DNA of 64,000 bases. It comes from Paulinella micropora (taxonomy: Eukaryota > Cercozoa > Imbricatea > Euglyphida > Paulinellidae). Below the pieces are notes generated by a model. That model had not been told where the DNA came from and did no database searches. It saw only the letters and a program-made list of their open reading frames with translations. The stretch lies in the NCBI GenBank assembly GCA_019918135.1, contig WBZZ01002820.1, positions 55,001-119,000 on the forward strand. Direction: 5' to 3'. This document shows positions 30,691 to 40,957 of this stretch, piece by piece. The position numbers and the translations under genes are program-made. The number at the start of each line of letters is the position of its first letter. The first letter of the stretch is position 1.

Positions 30691-30794
30691 TTTACTAATA
30701 AAAAATAATTATATCGTCTTGTGTGAGTGTGTGTCGTGTTGATTTAGGAGAGGTGAGCGGGTAGGCAGGCACCACACAACACAAACAAAACCAC

Positions 30795-31283
30795 TTAATT
30801 ATTAATGCTATTCCTGTTTTCTTCTGCAATCCTCATTCGTTCTTGAACGTCTTTCAAATGTTTATTGTATGCTTCAATTATGCTTTCAAAAGTCTTACCT
30901 ACATCAATTTGGTTCGCATACATTTCATCCCTCTCGCTAAGTGGTTGCTTTCTTGTAGCTTACCAACTTTCAAGAAGTCTTAATTCTTTCTTTTTATTCT
31001 CCTCATCTCTCTTTCTCTTTCGTTTCATTTTTTTGATAGCTTCCTTTCTCTTATTGCTCTCTTCAATTGTTGATAGCCTATCATCTATGGCATTAAGTCG
31101 TTCCTCATAATCCTCCTTCTGTTTATGTAATTCACTTATTTTTTTATTGATTAATTCAATCCTATTTCCAACATATATTTTAGACCTCAATACTTTTGAT
31201 TCTGGAATATCTTCATAATATTCCATCCAATCCTGTCCTTCTTCCCTATCAACTTCTTCTCCTTCGTCTCCACTACTCATCAC
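30795..31283 (-). pseudogene. Coiled-coil protein with one in-frame TAA
   Basis: A 163-codon frame from ATG 31283 to TAA 30795-30797. Acidic start (SGDEGEEVDREEGQDWMEYYED), then a long coiled coil (KISELHKQKEDYEERLNAID...KKMKRKRKRDEENKKKELR). TAA at 30960-30962 interrupts; 54 further codons (QPLSERDEMYANQIDVGKTF, HLKDVQERMRIAEENRNS) stay open in the same frame. The last gene before the right TIR. Unknown function; possibly structural or a DNA-binding scaffold. Confidence 0.45.
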
Positions 31284-31285
31284 TA

Positions 31286-31365
31286 CTTCCCTGAAAAAGA
31301 AATCTGTGGCAGATGCGAGATTTCCTGCTTCCCTGAAAATGAAATCGGTGGCAGATGCGAGATTG
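31286..31365. repeat. Tandem duplication of about 37 bp
   Basis: CTTCCCTGAAAAAGAAATC..GTGGCAGATGCGAGATT occurs twice in direct orientation with three differences, just upstream of the coiled-coil gene. The following 200 bases to the TIR hold no ORF that I can support. Confidence 0.6.
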
Positions 31366-31568
31366 CGAAAGCATGTGGTTGCTGATCGGTTGCTCCTACT
31401 TCACCTTTTTTCCAGATGTTCTCTCAAGTCGGATGTGTATATTTTTATGAGTGTGCTTGTTGCCAAAGTGTTGTGACGAAGTTATCATAGACGAATGGGA
31501 AGGGTTTCCTGTGTCGCGGGTTCAACTCCCACTCGTTATTAAATGATATTTTGTTATGTTTTTTTTTT

Positions 31569-31816
31569 CTTTTATTTACCAACTTTCAATACAGAGCACA
31601 TTTTTTTGTTTTGGAAAAAGATAAGGGGGCTCAGGACACCACGAAAGAATAAGAAAAGGGGATAAGGACGCTTAGTATTAATAGTTTGTGAAAAAGTGCG
31701 ATTTTCTAGTTTTGCTAGTTTTTGTTGATTAATAGGAGAGCGAAATATGGCAAAATGAGTCAAATTTATGTATATGAATATAAAGATAAGTGTCCTATAG
31801 TAATACCTATAGTAGT
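31569..31816 (-). repeat. PLV right terminal inverted repeat
   Basis: Reverse complement of 10662-10906: begins (inward side) CTTTTATTTACCAACTTTC and ends ATACCTATAGTAGT. About 96% identical to the left arm by eye. Confidence 0.92.
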
Positions 31817-31822
31817 TACTGG
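31817..31822. repeat. Target-site duplication, right (TACTGG)
   Basis: Same six bases as 10656-10661, directly outside the right TIR. Confidence 0.85.
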
Positions 31823-32206
31823 GGAATCCTAGCCGTTTGTCCATCATTCCAAGAGCCATCCGTGCTCGACCCTCTGCCTAATCATAAAGAGCCACCCAAC
31901 AGATTATAGGCTTGTGCTTTATGTGGGCTAAGTTCCAAGACTTAATATTGCCAGAAGATCGTGAACTGACACTCGACCAGTCCACGTCCTCAATCCTACG
32001 CGCGCGATTTTTCCCGAAGCCACAGTCCCATAGTCTGATCGACCACCAATCAGACCCTGTCTAATCCGTCAAATGTGAATGGTGCCTTGGCTCGAGATCA
32101 GAATTGACCGAATCCCAAAGTCCAAATCTTAAAACGACGATGGACTTCTCGTCGAGTTCCCCTCCCTTGTACTGCGTCCGTTAAGTTTTACAGTTGAGTA
32201 GGCCCC
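31823..32206. other. Region between the PLV and gypsy-2A coding block, no gene
   Basis: No ORF or motif that I can support. On the minus strand it would be the 3' untranslated region of gypsy-2A; no LTR start (TGTTGTATTAGG) is found here. Confidence 0.4.
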
Positions 32207-32271
32207 TCAGTACGTATTTCCCCACACATATGGTCGATGTGCGCCCAACTTCCCTCCCGATCCGAATTCCC

Positions 32272-32625
32272 TTACTTCAGGCTCTGGTGTTTCTTCCCAC
32301 GCACCGTCTCCGTCGCGTGTGCACCTCCGATCAGCCTTAAGTCCATCCCGCTCTCCTTGAGCACGTCCCAGATCTTCTGTGGGATCTGTCCGTCGTGTAG
32401 CTCGAAGGGGTAATCCAACACTCCCCTCGGCCACGCCGAAATTGTCCATGCTTTGTGATCCCTGTCACACTTCCGTGCAGCCGGATCTATTTTAGCATCC
32501 CAAACTTCCCTGTTTGCAGAGTCCCACCACACCGGGACATACTCGCGGTACATCCGGTTTTCCACCGTGTCCTTATCCCAATACAGGTAAAAACTGTAGC
32601 ATATGCGGAAGGTTCCTAAGTGCAC
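32272..32625 (-). pseudogene. Gypsy-2A extra C-terminal domain
   Basis: Carries AWTISAWPRGVLDYPFELHD, GQIPQKIWDVLKESGMDL and RLIGG, matching the last domain of gypsy-1 (9061-9345). It follows the integrase ORF after a break near 32640. Unknown function. Its presence in two divergent families argues for selection rather than chance read-through. Confidence 0.6.
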
Positions 32626-32654
32626 TCTCCGACGATCGAGTCTTCCTCGAGTCC

Positions 32655-33953
32655 TTAGCCAGACGCACCACCTTCATCACAAAGAGAACGAACATCCTTA
32701 TCACCCTTGGTAACGAATCTGGTTGGGGGCCTGACCAGATAGAATTGATACAATACCCACGTCATTCCCAGTACCTTATTACACTCCTTCCATTTCTTGT
32801 GCTGGACTTCCACCTGTGAGGGCACCACCGGCTCCTCCAGTTCCGTCCGCACATCAGTCCTTCTACGTTTACCCGGTCTACTCCCCGGTTCAGAAAGGAT
32901 CAGATCATTCTCCGCCGCCCTCTTAGCCGCCTCCGTGGGTGGCTTGCGACTCGATACTGACCCCTTTTCCCCGGTCTCGGGCTTTTTAGGGATTACCGGG
33001 CCCGTGCCCTCCTCGGAGCTCCGTGCCTGTCCCTTCCCCTGGCCCCTTCCGTCCCCGGGTTTACCACTATCGAATTCCTTATCCGTCCCCAACTTAGGAG
33101 GGTCCTGAAACTCCCCCTTGTTCCTGACGAGCGCTTCTTGGAGCGTCTCGTTTTCCATGAGGAAAGGATCGTACTTGATGAGGCGTCGAACATTTACAAT
33201 CTTGTTCTCCCCCCTGCCTCTGATCCGATAGTTAAACGGCCCCGTCTGTTGTACCACCTGATAAGGCCCCTTCCAATGTACAAACATTTTAGAAGATATG
33301 CCCGTCGGTACCTGTGGGTAATACAACATGACGATGTCCCATGGCTTATACGTTATCATGGACAAGTCCTGCTCCAAGGGCTCCTTGCCCAGCTTGCGAG
33401 CCTGTTCCGCTAGCCTCGCCTGTCTTACCGCTTGCATCGCCTCCATTGAGACGCGCATGCGGACCCCCCAGAGCTCGTCCTCATCCATCGCCAGCCCAGG
33501 CCCATCCTGGTAAACCAAGTGTTGAGGCATCACCGGTTCCTGTCCAAACACCACCTGGTACGGGGATCTACACTCCGCCCCCGCCCCAAGGGCTTTCGAT
33601 GGCATCGCATTCATTGCGAACACAAAGCTCGGGACCACCTCATTCCACAAGAGCTGACTCTTCTTGCAGTAGGCCCTCAGAGCCGACTTGAGTGGTCTGT
33701 GGATCCGCTCAAGCTTGCCATTCGCCCTCGGGTTGTATGGCGTTACATACTGCCGGTGAACCCCGTAGAACTTTGCGAGCCTTTCCATAAGCTCGTTGTC
33801 AAAAGCTGGCCCCTTATCCGAGCAGATCGTCTTCGGGACCCCCACCATACACAGGACTCGAGCGATCAGCTCCCTGGCTGTCGTCTCCGCCGTTGTGTCT
33901 GGCACCGGGATCGCCCATACGTAATTGCTCGCCCTGTCGATGACCGTCAACAA
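32655..33953 (-). pseudogene. pol: Gypsy-2A integrase core and tail
   Basis: 432 open codons. TVIDRASNYVWAIPVPDTT, ICSDKGPAFDNELMERL (second Asp), NPRANGKLERIHRPLKSALR (Glu), then MNAMPSKALG, YQVVFGQEP and the tail YRIRGRGENKIVNVRRLIKY, a Gly/Lys/Glu-rich linker, and HKKWKECNKVLGMTWVLYQF. The first Asp (LHVDHVGPL) lies in an adjacent frame (33814-34068) after a shift near 33955. This is the longest intact stretch of gypsy-2. Confidence 0.85.
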
Positions 33954-33954
33954 G

Positions 33955-34888
33955 AATTTTATCCTTCGCCGGCCCCACCGGCGGCAATGGTCCCACGTGG
34001 TCTACATGCAGGAACTCAAAGAGCCTTTCCAGCAATGTAAATTTACCCACCGGGATCTTTCCCTCCATCGGGACCCCTCTTGTTCATCAGACAGGTCGTA
34101 CAGCCTTTGACTCTTTCTTTCACAAACCGATCCATCCCCTCCCACCAGAACCTCCTTTTGATAATCCACTGCGTCCTCTGCACCCCCGGGTGATTAACCA
34201 ACGGGACCACGTGCGACGCCACGTAAATCATCTGTCTCAGTTTGGCCGGGACCCATAAAACCCACCTCTCCGGGTTATTGGCCGTCTCTGCCGCCTTGCC
34301 TTTGTACCATAAGAGGCCATCCCGCCATGCCAACGTCTTGAGCTGTGTCCAGATCCTATCCGTCAGCAACAGCTCATCTTCCGCCAAGAAGTACCGGATC
34401 AAGTCCTTGTACTCCTCGTCGGTCCTCTGGCATTGTCTCCAAGCCTCCATAGATGCAATGCGCACTGTCCCGTCCTCTACCTGGACGCCCTCATAAAGCC
34501 TGGAATCCGGCCCCAACCTCTCCGCAGCCTCCACCGGCTCGGCTGAGGTCTTCTCTGTCTCGAGGGCTGTCTCCACGCCCGGGTCTTCCACGTAGGTGCG
34601 GACGGCCGGTGCCGCATGTGCCTGGCAACAGTAGCACTCATGCTCCGCCTTATACTCATCCCGCATCGCGGCCTTATCGGCCTCGTACTCCTTAAGGCGT
34701 TGCATGGCCTCCTCTGCAAAGTGCTCGTCACAGCACTCCGCTCGGCCTACTTCCCGTTCCAACTGAGCCGTCATGACTCTCCTATATTCCGCCCTCTTAG
34801 CTTCCACCAGCTTAGGCTCCTTTCGGCTAGCCCCCGGGTGAGCCTTATTGGCATAGAAGATCATATTCGCCGGTAAGACATCCTTCAT
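33955..34888 (-). pseudogene. pol: Gypsy-2A RNase H-integrase linker and HHCC zinc-binding domain
   Basis: The linker has VEDGTVRIASMEAWR and WRDGLLWYKGKA, both shared with gypsy-1. Then VPLVNHPGVQRTQWIIKRRF, FWWEGM and VKGCTTCLMNKR give the His-His-Cys-Cys site that binds the LTR ends. A frame break near 34060 separates this from the first integrase Asp. Confidence 0.8.
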
Positions 34889-34896
34889 GTCCTTCT

Positions 34897-35472
34897 TCAG
34901 GCCAAATCCTCAAACTCATCCATCTGCTGCATAGCAGCTAGACACGCGGATGGCGTGGAGTAATTGACCCTAGATAATGAGTCGGCGACAATGTTCTTCT
35001 TTCCGGGCAGATATTTGACGGTGAAGTCATAGCACGATAGCAAAGCCTGCCGTCTGGCCAACCGGCCTGTGCAATCATTAGTCATTAACCATAGAAGGTT
35101 CTGATGATCCGTCCTTTCAACGATATCCCGTGACCCCCACAAGTACTCCCTGAGCCTTATAAAGGACCAGACCACCGCCAAGGCCTCCCTCTGCCTCGTA
35201 CAATAGTTCTGTTCGGCCTTATTGAGCTTCCGGCTCAAATACATAATCGGCCTCAGGACTCCGTGACTATCGTACTGCTGTAAGACCGCTCCGACCGCGT
35301 ACTTAGACGCATCGGTGTCTAGCACATACTGTTTGTCAACATCCGGCATCATCAAGATGCAGTCCTTATTGAACTTGGGATCACGAGTTAACATTTCCTT
35401 AATGAACTCGAACGTCTCCTCCTGTTTAGGCGTCCATTCCCTCATATCGCCTTTCAAGTACAGCTCCCGCAA
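34897..35472 (-). pseudogene. pol: Gypsy-2A RNase H
   Basis: QYVLDTDASKYAVGAVLQQ (first Asp), NYCTRQREALAVVW (Glu), VERTDHQNLLWLM (Asp) and YLPGKKNIVADSLSR: all standard gypsy RNase H motifs. The N-terminal piece (MREWTPKQEETFEFIKEML) is the RT connection. It overlaps the RT ORF because a short deletion near 35490 (relative to gypsy-2B) shifted the frame. Confidence 0.85.
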
Positions 35473-36933
35473 CGGTTTAACCGTGTCCGACCATAATATT
35501 GCGCTAACGCAATAAAGGAGAACAACTCCGACCGCGTCTGAGGCCGCTTTATCCCGTCCACAGCCTCCCTCTTCTTAGCCTCGATCGCAACCGTGCCGTT
35601 CAATATATCATATCCCAAGTACGTCACCTGTCGGGTGGCAAACTGACACTTAGCCAGGTTCACCTTGAGACCAAACTCTCTCACCCGTCGGAAAACGTCC
35701 TGGATGTGGGCCAGATGTTCCTCCATGGTATTGGAGTAGATAATGATATCATCTATGTAACAGAAAGCATAATCCTCCGCTTTCTGTCCATGTTTCTCCA
35801 TAAACACATCTGCCTTTCCATCCTCAAACTGTCAACCAAGCATTTTCTGCATTGCTGCCTGAAATATGCCCGGCGAGTTCCACAGACCCATCGGCAATGC
35901 CTTCCATTGGTATAGCGTCATGCCCACCACAAACGCGGTAAGCCACCTGCTCTTCCTACTGAGCGGGATCTGCCAGAACCCATTTTTCAAATCCAACACC
36001 GAGTAATATTTCGCGTGTTTTAACTTGCGCATACAATCATCAATCTTAGGAAGCGGGTATCGCTCTCCTTCGATGATTTTGTTCGCCCGATAGTAATTCA
36101 CACAAAATCTCAGTGCACTGTCCGGCTTTGGAACCATGCGTACATGAGACGAAATCGGGGAGTCAGAAAACTCCGTGAAATCATCCGCCTGTAGTTCCTC
36201 CGCCTTCTCCTGGGCTATGCTCTCCTCCCTCCGGCCCAGACTAGACCTCCTAGAGGCATGCGTGATATTCATCCCCGGTATCTTCCTGAGATGAGCCTCA
36301 TAATGCTTGACCGTGCCCGGTCTAGGCGGATCAAAGATCTCTTTTTCCCTAGCCATTACTTCCTGTAGGCTTTTCAGATCTTCCTCAATTCCAATCCGCC
36401 CGCATTTGAGCCATCCTCTCTTCCCATGACTGGGCGTTCTTCCGACTTTTCAGTTTGGGCGCCTCCGCCATGCCCGTCCACGCATCCTCCACCAAGCCAT
36501 CCTCGGAGGGCATCTCCACTTCCTTCTGGTGGTACTTGACTTCCGGAAACTCATCCCACTTACCCAGATTCGCGATACGATCTAGAATCAAGGCGTACTG
36601 AATAGGTGCCTTCTTCGTAAAGAACCCCGTGAAGCAGGTAAATGCCTGCTCACGTATCTTCTGAAGGTCACAACCCTTAAGTGAGTTCCGATACGTCAGC
36701 CCCTGTGCCCTAGTGCCCAATCTCCAAGCAATCACCAAATGTTGCTTCCTAGACGGCACCGGGATCGGGTGATCCACCATCCGGCCCAAAACCTCACCCG
36801 CCCATAGAGCCTTGTCATGGAACGGTAGGACAATAGAGAACGGTTTGTCATCCCCGAAATACTTCGTGAGCAACTTCGCCGTCTCCTCCGAATTTCGCGG
36901 ACAAAGAGGTTTGTCACCCCACCTGTTCCCCAC
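35454..36933 (-). pseudogene. pol: Gypsy-2A reverse transcriptase with pre-RT block
   Basis: Pre-RT block at the start (FSIVLPFHDKALWAGEVL, DHPIPVPSRKQHLVIAWRLG, QAFTCFTGFFTKKAPIQYAL). RT core: YYSVLDLKNGFWQIPLSRKS, LPMGLWNSPGIFQAAMQKML, then YIDDIIIYSNTMEEHLAHI and VTYLGYDI. Breaks: a shift near 36365, an in-frame TGA at 35832-35834 shared with gypsy-2B, and a deletion near 35490. Confidence 0.85.
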
Positions 36934-37977
36934 GAAACCCCAAAATCCCGTCCTTCGTTCCTCCCGTTGAAACCCGCATCGACATCAACGGTTCAAACAA
37001 CTGCCTATTGGCCTGTGATGCCTTTGCATGGAAGCAGTACCGGTTCTGAAGGAACACGTAAGGCTCCTTCTTCCCATCCCTGAACCTATCCATCCCTGCC
37101 TCCATGTCCATGTTATGTTCTTCCAAAGTGTAAGCCACACACCGGCCCTGAATTAAGTCCTCCACCGTTGCCCTTTCCCACCGTCGAACAATCTTTCTAG
37201 CCCTCCCCGCCAACCCGCGGTTATCCGGCTCGAAATCCCTATAATAATTGTCCAACGCTGGGCTGATATGGCTTCGGTATGATCAACTGCACCCTTGCGC
37301 TTCGCGCAATTGCGTGTGAGTCACCGCCCTTGGTCGTGCAGTGTTTAGTGAACGATACCGCGTAAGTATCCGTATGGAAGAGAGGACCCGAACTGCCGTC
37401 CGCCCCCTCACCATATCCTCCGCGTCATCATCACTAATTCCATAGTATTACGGGTGCACCAATCCCGACCGGCAGTCAATCAACGTACTCATCTTAATGA
37501 GCTGTTTGAATCCGGCCAAACCGCAAGCATTATCAGGGCAGACATAGAACTGAATGTCATAGGACTTACTCGAGTAGAGTTCCATGGCTAACATCATGGT
37601 CCCCCTCCGCTCTCGCATTCCCATTCATTCCCTCTATGCCCCCCCCTCATCGGCAACATATTCCGTCCAACCACGCCTTTATTGCCGCCACGAATCTCGC
37701 CCCCGCGATTTATTAAAATTAGCCAACGTATCGTTAGCCGATTATCGCATACCCACTCAAAGTTCACAAGGTAAACCTGAGCAACCCATAGGCATCGTGT
37801 TGCGGTAGCCTCATCTCTAGGCGCAGAGTCCTTCATCGGCGGATAACACTGAGAACAAAGTGTAGCATCATACACTCCGCTCGCTCGGTTCGACAGCCCG
37901 CTTTTAATACCTCCCTTAGCGGCTAAAAAGTCCGAGACTTCCAATATGCCATTATGATTGGCATATATGCTTATCAA
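36914..37977 (-). pseudogene. Gypsy-2A protease/pre-RT remnant
   Basis: Pieces in several frames: DNYYRDFEPDNRGLAGRARK and VFLQNRYCFHAKASQANR (36914-37255) match gypsy-2B 40958-41530; 37594-37977 has GGIKSGLSNRASGVYDATL and VAQVYLVNFEWVCDN, weakly matching the protease region of 2B. No catalytic motif can be assigned in this copy. 37978-38230 has no clear coding content. Confidence 0.5.
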
Positions 37978-38326
37978 AACCGTCGATGATTTCCGCCTTT
38001 ATTGCCTTTTCCTTCCCCCGGCTCCTTCAGCTATGTCATAGCTGCCCAAGTAACAGAAATCTGACACGCAGTCATAGATGTCCGATTGGCTTTACCGTCA
38101 TGTCCCTCCATATTTGTACAGTGCGTCCCACACCGTATAGATTTCAGTGACAGTCCTTCCAGCCGGCTACCCTCCACCCAATTCAGTACTGTAACTTACT
38201 TTGAAATCCATAGTGACATCCTGCCGCTTCCCTAGTGACTTCCAGTCACTTCCTCCTTCAAAGTTTACAGTCGAATATCAGCCAGCCGGTTGCCGAAAGA
38301 AAAGATAAGAGAAAAATTTTAATCAA

Positions 38327-38791
38327 TCCAATGCAATCCAATGCAATCCAATGCAATCCAATGCAATCCAATGCATATCCAATGCAATCCAATGCAATCC
38401 AATGCATATTCAATGCAATCCAATGCATATCCAATGCAATCCAATGCAATCCAATGCATATCCAATGCATATCCAATGCAATCCAATGCATATCCAATGC
38501 AATCCAATGCAATCCAATATATATCCAATGCATTCCAATGCATATCCAATGCAATCCAATGCAATCCAATGCATATCCAATGCAATCCAATGCAATCCAA
38601 TGCAATCCAATGCAATCCAATGCATATCCAATGCAATCCAATGCAATCCAATGCATATCCAATGCAATCCAATGCAATCCAATGCATATCCAATGCATAT
38701 CCAATGCATATCCAATGCATATCCAATGCAATCCAATGCAATCCAATGCAATCCAATGCATATCCAATGCATATCCAACGCATATCCAGCA
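38327..38791. repeat. Two-unit minisatellite (ATGCAATCCA / ATGCATATCCA)
   Basis: About 465 bp of 10-bp (ATGCAATCCA) and 11-bp (ATGCATATCCA) units in an irregular mixed order, with rare variants (ATATATATCCA, ATGCATTCCA, ATGCATATTCA). The units contain few stops, so several long ORFs (up to ~220 codons) on both strands run through it. These are artefacts of the repeat. It separates gypsy-2A from the AT-rich region and gypsy-2B. Confidence 0.95.
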
Positions 38792-38939
38792 GGAAGGAAA
38801 ACAATTATCACAAACTCTGGCGCGCGGAGCAGCAAGAATTCGAAACAATGAAGAAGCTTCAAGCAACACTAACTGCGGAAGTAGTCGAAAGACAGACACA
38901 TGAGGTCACATTACAGACATATATATGTTGATATACATT

Positions 38940-39348
38940 TTAATTTTTTTACTTGACACTACCGGAACGCGAAGATATTGATTTTAAAATCAATATTAAT
39001 GTTGAGCAAAAATCAATATTAATATTGAAGAAAATATTGATTTAATATAGCAGATTTTGCTGCTGGGCAGGCAGTGTAACTTAAAAAATCTCACTTAGTG
39101 GCACCTGCTACCTTAAATTCAGCTTTCAATACTTTTATAAATATTTTTTTGGAAAAATTAATATCTTTTTCGATAGATATTGATTGATCCTTTTTTTTCA
39201 ATATTTCTCATGGTGGCCAGGCATACGTAAGCTCTAAGTTCGAACAATATTTTTTTTTAAAATAATTTTTGAAATATTTGCTTTTTTGCAATATTAATAT
39301 TGCACTCATTTCAATATTAATATTGCTTTTTTGCAATATTAATATTGC
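38940..39348. repeat. AT-rich region with CAATATTAATATTG palindromes
   Basis: The 14-base palindrome CAATATTAATATTG occurs at 39014-39027, 39289-39302, 39312-39325 and 39334-39347, plus a variant at 38991. Other self-complementary runs include GATTTTAAAATC. No gene. The 3' truncation of gypsy-2B falls exactly at the last palindrome. Confidence 0.75.
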
Positions 39349-40953
39349 AGTCCTTATTGAACTTGGGATCACGAGTTATCATTTCCTTAATGAACTCGAA
39401 CGTCTCTTCCTGCTTAGGCGTCCATTCCCGCATATCACCTTTCAAGTACAGCTCCCGCAACTGCTTAACCGTCTCCGACCAATTCGGAAAGAACTGACTA
39501 TAATATTGCGCCAACGTAATAAAGGAGAACAGCTCCGACCGCGTCTGAGGCCGCTTAATACCATCCACAGCTTCCCTCTTCTTAGCAGCGATCGCAACCG
39601 TTCCATTCGATATATCATATCCTAAGTACGTCACCTGTCGGGTGGCAAACTGGCACTTGGCCAAGTTCACCTTGAGACCAAACTCTCTCACCCGTCGGAA
39701 AACGTCCTGGATGTGAGCCAGATGCTCCTTCATGGTATTGGAGTAGATAATAATATCATCTATGTAACAGAAAGCATAATCCTCCTCCTTCTGCCCATAT
39801 TTCTCCATAAGCACACCTGCCTTTCCATCCTCAAACTGTCAACCAAGCATTTTCTGCATTGCTGCCTGAAATATGTCAGGCGAGTTCCTCAGACCCATCG
39901 GCAATACTTTCCACTGGTGTAGCGTCATGCCCACCACAAACGCGGTAAGCCACCTGCTCTTCCTACTGAGCGGGATCTGCCAGAACCAATTCTTCAAATC
40001 CAACACCGAGTAATATTTCGCGTGTTTTAACTTGCGCATACACTCATCGATCTTAGGCAGCGGATACCGCTCACCCTCGATGATCGTGTTCGCCCGATAG
40101 TAATTCACACAAAATCTCGGTGCACCATCCTGCTTCGGAACCATCCGTACATGAGACGAAATCGGGGAGTCCGAAATCTCCGTGAAATCATCAGCCTGCA
40201 GCTCCTCTGCCTTCTTCTGGGCAATGCTCTCCTCCCTGCGGCCTAGACTAGACCTCCTAGAGGCATGCGTGATATTCATCCCCGGTATCTTCCTGAGATG
40301 AGCCTCATAATGCTTGACCGTGCCCGGTCTAGGCGGATCAAAGATCTTCTTCTCCTTGGCCACCACCTTCTGAAGGCACCTGAGATTTCTTCATTCCCTT
40401 TCCAATCCGCCCGCATTTGAGCCATCCTCTCTTCCCATGACTGGGCGTTCTTCCGACTCTTCAGTTCGGGCGCCTCTGCCATATCCGTCCACGCATCCTC
40501 CACCAAGCCGTCCTCTGAGGGCATCTCTACCTCCTTCTGGTGGTACTTGACTTCCGAAAACTCATCCCACTTACCCAGATTCGCCATCCGATCCAGAATC
40601 AAGGCGAACTGAATAGGCGCCTTCTTCTCAAAGAACCCCGTGAAGCAGGTAAATGCCTGCTCACGTATCTTCCGAAGGTCACACCACTTGAGTGAGTTCC
40701 GATACGTCAGCCCCTGTGCCCTAGTGCCTAATCTACAAGCAATCACCAAATGTTGCTTCCTAGACGGCACCGGGATCGGGTGATCCACCATCCGGTCCAA
40801 AACCTTATCCTCACATAGTGCCTTGTCGTGGAACGGTAGGACAATAGAGAACGGTTTCTCACCTTCGAAATACTTCGTGAGCAACTTCGCCGTCTCCCCA
40901 GAATTCCGCGGACAAAGAGGTTTGTCACCCCACATGTTCCCCACGAAATCCAT
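39317..40953 (-). pseudogene. pol: Gypsy-2B reverse transcriptase with pre-RT block
   Basis: Pre-RT block: FSIVLPFHDKALCEDKVLDR, PVPSRKQHLVIACRLG, FTGFFEKKAPIQFAL. RT: YYSVLDLKNWFWQIPL, LPMGLRNSPDIFQAAMQK, FCYIDDIIIYSNTMKEHL, VTYLGYDISNGT, TLAQYYSQFFPNWSETV. Breaks: a shift near 40375, TGA at 39839-39841 (same site as 2A) and truncation at 39346, after which the ORF reads into palindromic DNA. Confidence 0.85.
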
Positions 40954-40957
40954 TATT

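Larger units (their letters stand above)
10662..31816. mobile_element. Polinton-like virus / Maverick-type element (21.2 kb)
   Basis: The borders are set by inverted repeats of about 245 bp (10662-10906 and 31569-31816) and an identical 6-bp duplication outside both. Content is the full Polinton set: protein-primed polymerase, RVE integrase, cysteine protease, packaging ATPase, major and minor capsid proteins. Capsid sequence style (VAPREGSGTF, GGQERSFD) is that of protist PLVs. The element also has two phage-like structural proteins. Base composition is clearly more AT-rich than the LINE region of the window. Multiple frameshifts and stops show decay or assembly errors. Confidence 0.93.
32207..38230 (-). 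mobile_element. Gypsy-2A: 5'-truncated Ty3/gypsy copy
   Basis: Minus-strand order protease remnant, pre-RT block, RT, RNase H, integrase, C-terminal domain. Gag and 5' LTR are missing; the copy stops near a minisatellite at 38327. RT and RNase H sequence is nearly identical to gypsy-2B where they overlap (35359-37250 versus 39346-41270), while the protease-region protein is much less similar, so the copies are related but mosaic or unevenly decayed. Higher GC than the PLV. Confidence 0.8.

Noticed and set aside
13236-30962. Alternative genetic code (UAA/UAG read as Gln) in the PLV
   Set aside because: In-frame TAG/TAA occur in the polymerase, capsid, protease, spike and small genes, some at Gln-like positions. 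However, the TAG at 14292 falls where relatives have Trp, the spike also has an in-frame TGA (27077), and several genes seem to end naturally in TAA. Ordinary decay explains this better.
31490-31540. tRNA gene inside the PLV right arm
   Set aside because: A good B-box (GGTTCAACTCC) is present at about 31520, but there is no matching acceptor stem or A-box at the right distance.
38235-38931. Long ORFs of 150-222 codons on both strands
   Set aside because: They are translations of the 10/11-bp minisatellite, which lacks stops in several frames.
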